Below, one piece after another: positions 43,936 to 53,674 of a DNA stretch of 64,000 nucleotides. The translations under genes were made by a program, and so were the position numbers. The DNA comes from Symbiodinium natans (Eukaryota > Sar > Dinophyceae > Suessiales > Symbiodiniaceae): the NCBI GenBank assembly GCA_905221605.1, contig CAJNDS010001824.1, positions 362,548 to 426,547 of the forward strand, given 5' to 3'. Below the pieces are notes generated by a model, which ran no database searches, was not told where the DNA came from, and saw nothing but the letters and a program-made list of their open reading frames with translations. Each line of letters opens with the position of its first letter. Positions within the stretch are counted from its first letter, which is position 1.

Positions 43936-45683
43936 CTAAATAGGCCTTATAGGCATCAGGGCCTTTGAAGGGTTCAGGACGTGAATACTGGCCGTCTTTG
44001 TACCCTCCGAATGTACGAAATCATTCCAGTCCTCAGCCGGCCACGAGAAATACGTCATGTCGAGCTTAAACCTGAGCAGGTCTTCCATGACCCTGGGAAG
44101 CTCTTGTGGGTTAATCTCGAAGGCGTCTGAGCACTGGAAATAAGCTCCCCAGTCATCTTGGCACTCCCTAATGCTTAAGCAAAGCCAAGCTTGTTCAGGA
44201 TCTACGTTTGCAGCCTGACTCTGGGGTGGCACTATATCCCCTTGACCGAAAGGGCAGTGGGCGCGGCTCTCTTTGCTTGAGCACAAACGAATGTACTCAG
44301 GATACATTAGCGCCAAGAGGGATGTTGGGTGCCAGCGGGATTGGTCTCGAAAGACTATATCCTTCAACTTGGAATTCCAAATCCGCGCAAATTCCCGAGA
44401 AACCTGCTGAAGTGTGAGGTTAAACTCCGCGAGGACAACTCGAGTGCAGTTTGTATCAAAGTTGCCTTCTGGAGTAAACCAGTCTTCAGGTGCGATTATC
44501 TCGCGAATTGCGCTAAGATATTGGATTCCCTGCTGAAGGGCATATCTCTCGATGGCGTCCGCTAAACGCGTTCTTCCACCAGGCTCATCACCAAAGACGT
44601 CCTTAAATAGAAGACCGCTGTCCACCATAAGGTGCATACAGAGCGTCTCTACCATTGCCTGCTTTGAACACTCTCCCAGGTAGCCCAGAATTTTCTGAAC
44701 TCGATGGGAGTGTGGCAAAGGATACTCTGCCTTGACGCTCTTTTTGCCATCACTACTCACCTCTTGTGTGAGAAGCCCTGCACGAACGAGACTCTCACGG
44801 AAGCGCGCCTCATGGAGGGGTGGTGGCGAAAGGATTTGCTCATGGGGACTTATGTTCGCATGAGCCATCCGTAAGTAGGTGTCCGTCCAGTTTTGCACCC
44901 GGACGAGGTTTTGTAGAGTTTAAGTATTCTTGTTTGAATTTATATGGACATAGAACTGCTTGACGGGCAGTTCCACTCTGCCGACTCGACCCAGTCGTTG
45001 ACGCCATCTGTCCTCCGGTGCGGTAATGCGTGTAAGCATTGCTCAATTCGCAAGAGGATAGAAGATCTTGTGCTGGATAGTACGGAAATCACCCACCACC
45101 TGAAGTTTCTTTACGGTGAGAGAGGTCTCTGCCACGGCGGTGGAGCAGATGAACTTCTTAATCCTGTCTTCAGGTTCCCTTATGGCTTCTGCCTGCGCGG
45201 CTTTGGACAAGGTGCCATGAAGCACCTTAACCTCTGCCATTGGATGTGCTTTCTTTAATGCAGCAGCTATTCCATCTGCATGTGGAATGGAGTTGCAAAA
45301 AATTAGGCACGAATAGCCCGAACAAGTTCGGTCCGTACACTCCTTAAGGAGTTTGGACTCGCTGTTAACAGACACATGTTCTACAGGGGCATTAGAAGGG
45401 ACTATTAGCTTAAGCAAATTAGATGTCCCCATATATTTGCAGAATAATTCTGCCGGGCCAGTAGCGGACATAATAATAATCCCGAAGTTGCGTTTCTCAA
45501 CGGGCATCCTCTTAAGAAGTGCCAAGATGAGAACCATCTCAAAGGAGAATTCGTGAACCTCATCTAGGAATAGAAGAGAGAAGTCCCCGATTGGCCCAAC
45601 TTTACCACCCTCGCGTGCAATCAGCTCAAGGAGCAAATAGTGCTCAGTGCAAGTGGTTATATCCGACTTGCCTTCAACTTTAC
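43936..45683 (-). pseudogene. DEAH helicase core and C-terminal domain, second half of the retrocopy
   Basis: Resumes right after the 305-bp insertion, in the same numerical frame as the first half: EGKSDITTCTEHYLLLELI, motif II FLDEVHEF, motif III IIMSATGP, motif V STAVAETSLTV. A TGA at 45043 interrupts it, but reading through gives motif VI WRQRLGRVGRVELP. A TAA at about 44921 follows, and beyond it the HA2/ratchet-like region EYPLPHSHRVQKILGYLGE and ALMYPEYIRLCSSK. The frame ends at TAG 43936. All hallmark motifs of a DEAH RNA helicase are present, so decay (one insertion, two stops) is recent or the stops are read through. Intronless. Confidence 0.82.
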
Positions 45684-45988
45684 TAATCGTTTCCCCCTAA
45701 TATTAAACGGGGGGTCCCCCCCCCCCCCCAATAGAAATTCGAAATGTGTTTTTATTATTAGGGGGAGGTTTTTATCCAAATGCCGTGTTTGGGGTCCAAA
45801 GGGTTTAGGGTCTAGGCTGGGGAGAGAGGGAGGGAGCTTTAGGATGTTGGTTGGCTGGCGGGTTTTGGGTGCCCTGAACCCCCCCCTAATTCGGAATAGG
45901 GTTTAAAAGGCGGGGTCGGTTTCGGCAGGATTTTCCGGAAAGTGTTTTTAGTATTGGGGGGGTCTGTAATAAAAGGGGGAAGCGATTA
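45684..45988. mobile_element. Family C inverted-repeat element, 305 bp, inside the helicase
   Basis: Plus-strand left end TAATCGTTTCCCCCTAATAT, right end ...ATAAAAGGGGGAAGCGATTA; the two are inverted repeats over about 20 bases. It splits the helicase between motif Ia (TQPRRLAADGVC) and motif II. The interior contains a second G/C-run hairpin near 45705-45770 and a piece of degenerate TTTAGGG (about 45800). No obvious target duplication. Confidence 0.8.
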
Positions 45989-48900
45989 TCCTTATGGATA
46001 GCCTTGGCGATTGCACCTTCCTCGTTACACCTACCGCAGACGCCATCCGCTGCAAGTCGTCGTGGCTGCGTGACCACGTACTTTGCGTGGCGTTCGGTGC
46101 GAAGTAGGAGAGGTAATAGGGTGGTTTTCCCTGTTCCCGTCGAGGCGGAGATGACGCAGATACCGTCCTTATTGACGGCTTCAACAACATCTCCGGCTAT
46201 CTGGTTAATAGGGAGCTTTTCACAATCCGTCAGAATCTGATCGACCTCTGCAAGATATGCATCTTTGTCCTCAGCATACTGACTCCTCACCTGTGCCATA
46301 TGGCGGAGGAAGGCGAACCCGCTAAGTCCAGTCTCTATGTCAGGTTCGTCTATCCCTACCATTGGGCATGGTGACCAGCCCCCACCACTCATAATGCGTG
46401 GAGGGCGAATGCGCAGGAGTTCCTCGTGTTTTTCCACGTGAAACGTGGACACCTCACTTAGGTCAGGCGCCTCGCACATTTTCTCTATGGCTAAATCCCC
46501 AAAGCCAGGTACCCGGTTGGACACCATTTTTCCAAGGCGCTGCACGCGTGGAGAGGCAGCAGCATATGCTACGTCCTTCTGCCAGCCCGGATAAGCGCCA
46601 GGGAAATCGACATTTAGCCAATGAGCAGGAATAGCGGTGAAAATCACATCCCAGAGGCGATGCAAGTGCTGAAATTCAAGCATATCAGTGCTGACGCTCG
46701 CATCAAAACTCTCTGCGATGAGGTCGAGGGGATTTCGACCCCCGCTTTTCTGGAGCAGGGCATTAATGTCCTGCATAATGCTATTGCGAAATCCGTGGTA
46801 GGCCTCATTTTGTTCGTGATAGAGGTCAATCACGGCACGCATAAGCGGTTCAACTGCCTCCGTAAGGACCGAGAATTCGGCGGGCTGCAGGTCAAATGAC
46901 CTTGGCTTATTTTCCCGTTCAGGGAAAATAGCGTCGAAGATCGTGGTCCTATGGAGGTGCTCTTCGGGGCAGTTAGGGTCCACGCAGGTACGGCAATGCT
47001 CTAGCATATGCTTTGAGCTGCATAAGCAGACCTTATGGAGCCTCTTTTGAAACTCCTTAGTCTCTGCTAATTGCTTGCTTAACCTGTTCTTAAAGAACCC
47101 TCTTGCTGAGATGGTCGACTCACGCATGTAAGATGGAGTCGGCTCATCATCACCCAGATCGGCCTGTACCATCATGACAGCCTCCCGGGCTATGCCGCCC
47201 ATTTTCCGGGAGAATCTGAGGGTGGCAGTTCTCTTAAGAGTCAAGCCGAAGCCTGATCGCGTGCTGGGCGCAAACTCAAGGAGATTGCCATCGCTGTCAG
47301 CCCAAGGAGAGCCTCGGCATATGCCGGACTGTTCGATTTTCTCCTTCTGGGCTAGCATGTCGGGCAACTCCTTCTTTGGGATACCCCAAGCCCGATGTAG
47401 AATATCCTTAAGGAAGATGTCATATGGCGAGTCGACACCCGCCTCACCACATGCCTTCTCCACCTCTTGGATAAACTCCCCGTAAGGGTGTTCCTGGTAA
47501 AAGCTCTCCGCCTTCTTCCGATCGATTTCCTCCTTATGGAGGATAATGCGAGGGTCGGTTTCTGCCGCCCTGCCTAATCGGGAGATAAGGACGTTATCGT
47601 CAAGTGCGGCCGTTCCACGCAGGGAGTCCGACAAGGCGAGATCGGCGAGCGCCTTAAATTCAGCTGAAGCGATGTTACCATCGTTTACAAACTGGGAAAT
47701 AAAGGCGACGCGAGCTTCCAGAAGGGAGTCACGGAGATGGTCGGAGTCTACGAGGTCTAAGCCGATCGAAGTTGCTTGCAGAACCCTGTGGAACGCTTGC
47801 CATTGTTGGCGTACGTTCGCAAAAGGTCTGTCCAGCTTGTCGGATCGGCGCTCAATGGCCTCCAGTATGAGCTTCCATTGTCTCCATGGCTTTGTGCCAT
47901 CCAAGAGCTCGATTAGCTCCTGCGCAAGTCCGTCACACTCCGGGCATTGTCTCACACGGCCATATAAAAAGGCCTTGAGACGTCGTTCGGTGGTCACGAG
48001 GAGGAGGCCACCGCGGCCATCCAGTGAAGCGAACAAGCTTCGCCGAAAGCCGCGTGCCCTCGATAGAAGCTCAGGAGCTACGAGCCCCATCAGCTTCATG
48101 CACCACCGGCCAAGCAGTACCCGTTGGGTATCTGCGGCCACCAGTGCCATATAGGGGCCGTCAGTCAGCGCACTGGCCAACTGCTCTTGCTCCCTTTGAG
48201 CAATATGCTCATTACCCTCGTGGACCTCCTGGAAGACGTGGAGGCTAGGAATTTGCGACTTAAGCCAATCTCGAGTTTGGGCTGACGTAGGCGCCCATGG
48301 CAGAGTGCCAGAAAGTACGTGAGTTAACTCACCCTTAGAGGCATTCTCCCAAGAGGACTTGAGCACGGCGCATGCCGTGGAGTCGCTATCCGAGGCTTTA
48401 AAGCCCGGCATGCGGTTACTTATGTGGTTATCCACCGAGCCCTTAATGGGCCTTGTGATGCGGTAACACTGATCTCGAAAACCCCATTCGCGCAGATAGT
48501 CGGACGCTAGGTCCGACACGCTTTCGGGGAGGGTCATTTCGCTGATCGTGCCTCCATCCTCGTCTCTCGCTTCTGCCCTGCATAGGGGCACATCCCTCTC
48601 AAAAGGGCCAAATTCGAAGCCGCCCACATGCAGGACGTAACCTTTCAAAAGGGTCACGCCATTTTTGCTAAGGACGATCTCTGCTTGAGTCTTATGACCC
48701 ATGGAGAGGGCTGAAGAAGAGGCGATGCTCGAGGATGGTACAAAGGTGTAGGAACCCTCGCTTGTTAGGGGCCAGACACCATTGCGTGCTATTACCGCGT
48801 TACGCAGATCTAAGTGATGGATTTTAATCCCGGACCTCGCTGAGGCATTCTCGCCGCACGCAACGGATCTATGCATACCGTGCGTACAAATGACTACCAC

Positions 48901-49251
48901 AGCGTAGCCTTGTCCGAGATAATCCATCACCTGCTCTACTATCTTCTGGGCCTCTGCACTCATAAGCACCTTCTGTGCTAATGGTGCGTAGTGGCCCGTG
49001 TTTCCTTTGGCAAGAGCCATGGACTCTGGGTTGTGAAGCCCTCGTGCGTCCACACTGCGAATACCTTTGTGCCGGGTCAGCTTAGCCCCAGTGGCTTTGT
49101 TCCCTGAAAACAAGCGTCCGGTTACGCTGGACCTTGTTCTCGTGTCCTTGTATTCGCAGGTAACATTAAAGTTTTGGCCGATCTCACGAACAGAGACCAC
49201 CGAACTTTCAATGTTATGGTTCTTGCTCCTACCCTTATGGGTGGACGACAT
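45989..49251 (-). CDS. RapZ-C-like domain joined to DEAH helicase, first half of the retrocopy (about 1,090 codons)
   Basis: The open frame runs from ATG 49251 (MSSTHKGRSK) to the insertion. Residues of about 65-150 carry SVDARGLHNPES, then GYAVVVICTHGMHRSVACGE and IHHLDLRN, closely matching the layout of the C-terminal domain of the RNase adaptor RapZ (DxRxxxNP... CTGGxHRSV ... HRD). A long helical middle follows, with a Cys/His cluster near residue 755-780 (VCLCSSKHMLEHCRTCVDPN, then CPEEH), possibly zinc-binding. Near the C-terminal end of this half are helicase motif I ISASTGTGKTTLLPLLL and motif Ia YVVTQPRRLAADGV. The inferred role is RNA binding and remodelling. No introns in 3.3 kb, unlike the neighbouring isomerase. 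The 5' flank is an SL relic then telomere repeat, marking a reverse-transcribed mRNA. Confidence 0.85.
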
Positions 49252-49358
49252 AAGTCGATGCCTTAAGGCAACCTTAAGGTTAACGCTCAAAAGAACGCGG
49301 GTGTGCGCGAGTCGCGACACCGTTCGGAGGCAACTTAAGTTCTCCACAACAAAAAAAA

Positions 49359-49373
49359 CTTGAGCCAAAATGG
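49359..49373 (-). other. Truncated spliced-leader relic upstream of the helicase
   Basis: The minus strand reads CCATTTTGGCTCAAG, the last 15 bases of the conserved dinoflagellate SL, followed by an eight-T run and the helicase leader. On its 5' side it abuts CCCTAAA repeats with no intervening base beyond the repeat unit. This is the expected scar of an SL-capped mRNA copied back into DNA. Confidence 0.92.
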
Positions 49374-49410
49374 GTTTAGGGTTTAGGGTTTAGGGTTTAG
49401 GGTTGAGGGG
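49374..49410. repeat. TTTAGGG tract abutting the SL relic
   Basis: Four to five units fused directly to the 5' end of the SL relic; a shorter degenerate piece follows at about 49436-49455. Confidence 0.95.
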
Positions 49411-49894
49411 CATCGCAGGGATGCTTCAGTCATCGGGTTTGGGGTTTAGGGTTGATAGGGGTTTTCGGCAGCCGAATTGCTGGACAAACCAGGTTGAGTG
49501 TTTAACTGGCTTTTCCCGTTTGTGGAGTTTGGGTATCCCCTATGTTCGGAAACCCTTATATAACTCCACCAGGGGGGGTCAGATTTCAATGGCTTGGTAC
49601 TGCTACAACTTTTGGAGAAGAAAAAGCTCACCTACACCAAAGAAGAATAGCATGATTTCTGGAGATCCTGGGATGGGGGCAATTATGTTAACCTTACCCT
49701 CTCTCACGCCCACAAGATTTCTCACCTGGCACCTTCTGAGAAGATGCAGGTGCTCTCTGCTGCGTCTACGTGGAGTAGAGATGCATGGGCGCGGCTTGTG
49801 TTTGCGTTGGCTTATCTTCAGCCGGCTTGAGCTTTGATCGCACACCGCCAACACGAAACTTGATTGCACATATGCATATACATATACATATACG

Positions 49895-49928
<34 letters not shown>

Positions 49929-50003
49929 TAGATATACATCTACATTTACATATATACATGTGCATATATACATATACATATGCATATACATATACATATA
50001 CAC

Positions 50004-50045
<42 letters not shown>

Positions 50046-51334
50046 GTATAGATATACATATACATACCATATACGTATACGTATACGTATACGTATACAT
50101 ATACATATACATATACATATACGTATACATATACATACATATACATATACATACATATACATATGAATGTATATATATATATATTATTTATTTGTTTGTT
50201 TGTTTATGTATTTATTTATGCATTGCATAGGTCACACCCGACACATCCCCAAACCCTGAGCCACGTGCGCGTTGAGCAGCGGCAGGTCCTCAACCTTCGT
50301 ACCTTCAGTGGGGAAAAGAGCGCTTGGCGCACCTGGGTTTGCTGCACTTCCCTTGCATTCAGATTTGGCGCCAAGGTCTTGAGTATTGAGGCTGTTGATT
50401 GTGCCCCTGTCTCAACCACGAGCTGCAAAGGGGCACCCGAGCCGACCGCACGAACATTGGGCATGGCTGATGTCTAGCACACTACCAGCTGCACATCGCC
50501 ACAGCGCTTGGGACTGCTACGGTCAAACACAGCATGCAATGCGATGCGGAATGCAGCCTGGAATCTTCAGGTTATCGAGCAAGGATAGGCAAAGGAAGCA
50601 TGACATGAAAATCAAAAGGCTTTGTTGGACATGGACCACTCCATGGGCATGGCATCGCCAAGCTGCATCTATCTCAGCTTGGACAGTAAACGAGAGAAGG
50701 CGACGGCGGACCGGAACCTCATCGGAGAATCTACCTGACATTAAACTGGATTTGATACTGACATACCTTGTATCGCTGGCATCTGTGCCGTTGCCCTGCA
50801 AACAGCAACTGCTCAACATCAATACGACAGCTGTTGGGCAACAAAGGAGCCTGAAATCTAGGGCGCCCCTTCCTAAATCCAAGACTTGCTAAACACGCAC
50901 ACAGCGGAAGCTGCCACATTGAGGGAATGAGGTTTAACAACCTTTCAGATCCTGATTGGCGCCGGTACTCAATCAAGGACATGCTGTGTCCCAATCTTCC
51001 TTGTCTACGACTCATCCATGGGGCAACTTGCCACACGTGCTTCCTGCATTTCTGCGAAGAGCTCCGGGGGCCATGTCATTGGCCAGCGACTGGCTGGTGC
51101 TGCACATCGAACAGTTGCTCGGCGCTAAACCCTAAACCCTAAACCCTAAACCCTAAACCCTTGGTTCAAACCCCAAACCCTGAACTCTAAACCCGAAACC
51201 CTGGAAAACATCTTCAGAGCTCAGAAGACGAAGGAATGTGTCAACGGCCCTGAGGAGATCAACTCAAGACCTGCCCGTGCTCAGGGCATCTCTTGGGGTG
51301 GTTTTTGGGGGCTTTGAGAAGACATTCCACATTG

Positions 51335-51376
<42 letters not shown>

Positions 51377-52743
51377 CATATACATGTATATATACATATA
51401 CATAATCTGATATAGTATACATTCTACATTCTAGACCTCATACATTACGTAGTATTGAGTATACATTTTATACTTTACATGACATCTTTAAATTTGTTTT
51501 ACATACTATATAATCCTAAAGAATGTCTGGGGCGGGGGGTTCGACTCGGCTGTCGGGTGCTGTTTGGTTCAAGGCTCAAAACATGGAGCCATTTTTCGAG
51601 CTGCTCAGTCAGGACTGAGGTCTTTTATGTTTGTGGCAGTTCGCATCGGGATCCCTCCTTCTCTTGCCTTCAGTTCAAGAAGCCCCAAACCCTGCAGTCT
51701 CAAACCATTAGGGCCTGTTGGGGGTCCGTTTAGGCTTAGGGTCCTTTTTCTTTAAGGGTGCAATGCTATATAGGGCCCCACAAGGGACCCAAATTGAAAA
51801 GCTACCCCACAAACCTTCCGAAAAAAGACCCCGGCGACCACAAACTGGGGAGGAAAGCGGCTCCCACGCCCAGTTCCCGGCTCTGCCTTGGCGGCCTGCG
51901 ACGGCTGGGGGTGGAACCACCGATCTCTAAAGGCAGCCGGTTTTGCCCACGGGGGTGCAATCTTTCTAGGCCTCATGCCGACCTATGTCTGGAACCCCAA
52001 GAGGCGGGATCGCCGAGCTTTGCAAAACTACAAACCTCCACCTACATCACCGATGCCGATTCAGGTCCACGGACTGCCCACGACATTAGTCGCAACAAGA
52101 ACTTTGTATCAAACCTGGCCGACTACGAGACCTAAAGACCCTAAACTTAAAACCCAAATCCAGACCCCATTCAAAACACATCGCCTCCGAAAGTTCCGCA
52201 CACCACGTCGGGCAGGCAGCTGCCCTCCGGCAACACCGGGGCCTTGCAGAGGCTGGCAAGGCTCAAGGCGGCCTGGTTCGAATGAGTATGAACAGAATAT
52301 CAGTACCATTTATGAAACCGAAGTATGAACAATATACAGAAATGTAGCACAAGCGCACCCCTCAGCCCAACAACGCACTGTTAAAGTTACGAGAGTGAGT
52401 GTGCAGGAATGCCAACTCTCTGGGCGCTGCTCTCTCGTCTCCGCTCTCGGTGGTTTCGGGCCTGCTCTTCAGCGCCGGTCTTCGGCGATGCCTCGGAAAA
52501 GTGAGAGGCGAAGTAACCCTAAACCCTAAACCCTAAACCCTAAACCCCAAACCCTAAACCCTAAACCCGCTAGTAGCAGATAAATGCCGTTGTGGCGCCT
52601 CCAGGTCGGCCTTCTTTCCGGCGGTTTCCCTGCAGTTTCTTGGTGCGAGGTGTTGCCATATCTTGGGCTTAGGGCCTAGTGTTTTTGGGTTGTTTTTGAG
52701 TGAGGTTTCAGGTTTAGGGGTATTTATGAGTGAGGTTTCAGGT
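49411..52743. other. Spacer with microsatellites and telomere tracts
   Basis: Contains a G/C-run foldback (about 49500-49580), CCCTAAA tracts at 51125-51204 and 52516-52569, a CA/TA microsatellite at about 51337-51410, and another foldback-like G/C-run piece at about 51730-51800. Frames at about 50216-50464 (minus, VVETGAQSTASILKTLAPN) and 51888-52328 (plus) read smoothly but match nothing I know. Confidence 0.5.
49864..50190. repeat. Long (CATATA)n microsatellite
   Basis: About 320 bases of CATATA/TACATA units with CGTATA variants, purely simple sequence. Open frames of alternating Tyr/Met/Ile here are artefacts. Confidence 0.98.
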
Positions 52744-53040
52744 TTAGGATGTTGCTGCTGAAGGTTTGTGGCCCGACCGAACGGAGCAAAGTTGCATTAG
52801 CCTGGGGAGGCCCGGGCATGGGGTGCGGCCAAGCGACGGGACACCTGGGGCGTCCGCTGCCGTGGCTTTGCTGTACTTCTTGACTTGCACCTCATACAGC
52901 TTGACCTCGGCGCCAAACTTGACGGTGCCTTGAGGTCTGTTCTGGGCTGTTGCGATGTGCCATGATCCCTGGGAGCTCTCCCTGGACCCACCAGCTTCTT
53001 GATCGCGCTCTTTGGGAGCTCGCACCCATCCTGCCAGCAT
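52744..53040 (-). CDS. Possible exon of an unknown gene
   Basis: The minus frame contains GSWHIATAQNRPQGTVKFG and AEVKLYEVQVKKYSKATA, good protein-like text of about 60 codons, then a Pro/Ser-rich tail to a stop at 52744. Not recognised. The flanks of the good text have candidate AG/GT-type junctions, so the tail may be intron. Confidence 0.33.
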   Translation of the reverse strand: MLAGWVRAPKERDQEAGGSRESSQGSWHIATAQNRPQGTVKFGAEVKLYEVQVKKYSKATAADAPGVPSLGRTPCPGLPRLMQLCSVRSGHKPSAATS

Positions 53041-53422
53041 GCCAGTGCCGTGAGATGGCTGCTGGAGTCTGGGGGCGCAAGCTCGTGTTCACAGATATCA
53101 TGATCACACCCGACGGTGTCTGTGGCCCTGTGCCTCCCCATGAGTCGGGACACCCCTTTCGTCGTAGCGGGAGTACCTCATCTCGTCATGCAAGGACAGT
53201 GCCGGCAAAAGATGCATGCAACAGATGTCCATGGGTCCAAAACATGCGAGAGACACTTTCCTTCGTAGTCGCCTTGCTTGAAAAGCTGCTCCGGAGGCAC
53301 TAGCCTTGCATGCGATTTCAGAAACTTCTGTTCTCACACGTCTCACATGTGCCTTGCAAGTCGCAGTGCAGGTGGCCATGTGCTTGTTTGGAGGCTGCAC
53401 GAGTTGCTCCATCTTTGAGCCA

Positions 53423-53605
53423 TTACTGTACCCCCTTAATTTTCAGATCCAACATCTGCAGGTCGCCGTCCAACCCAATCAAGTTCAGCTGGGATCTCGG
53501 CGCGGCCTGCGCTCTCTTTGCAGCAAGGACCTGCGGGCCAACATATAAAAAAAAACAGACGCTCTTCGCTGCAGCATTTTTCGAATGCTTCTCACGTCTG
53601 CGCAC
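53423..53605 (-). CDS. Possible 3' exon of an unknown gene
   Basis: The minus frame reads KSVCFFLYVGPQVLAAKRAQ and LNLIGLDGDLQMLDLKIKG and ends at a stop at 53423. Weak support, no family match. It may belong with the exon at 52744-53040 only if that one is a separate gene, because this frame stops first. Confidence 0.25.
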   Translation of the reverse strand: MRRREKHSKNAAAKSVCFFLYVGPQVLAAKRAQAAPRSQLNLIGLDGDLQMLDLKIKGVQ

Positions 53606-53618
53606 GTAAAGCCTATGG

Positions 53619-53674
53619 CCCTAAACCCTAAACCCTAAACCCTAAACCCCAAACCCTAAACCCTAAACCCTAAA
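53619..53674. repeat. Interstitial (CCCTAAA)n, about 8 units
   Basis: Near-perfect tract just upstream (minus sense) of the weak exon at 53423-53605. Confidence 0.97.

Noticed and set aside
43330-49373. Endogenous RNA-virus polyprotein
   Set aside because: The helicase is of cellular DEAH type (TQPRR, DEVH, SAT, QRLGRVGR, HA2-like tail), the N-terminus is RapZ-C-like, and no polymerase, protease or capsid motif was seen. The SL relic fits a host mRNA.
49603-50230. Open frames of alternating Tyr/Met/Val/Ile
   Set aside because: They translate the (CATATA)n microsatellite.
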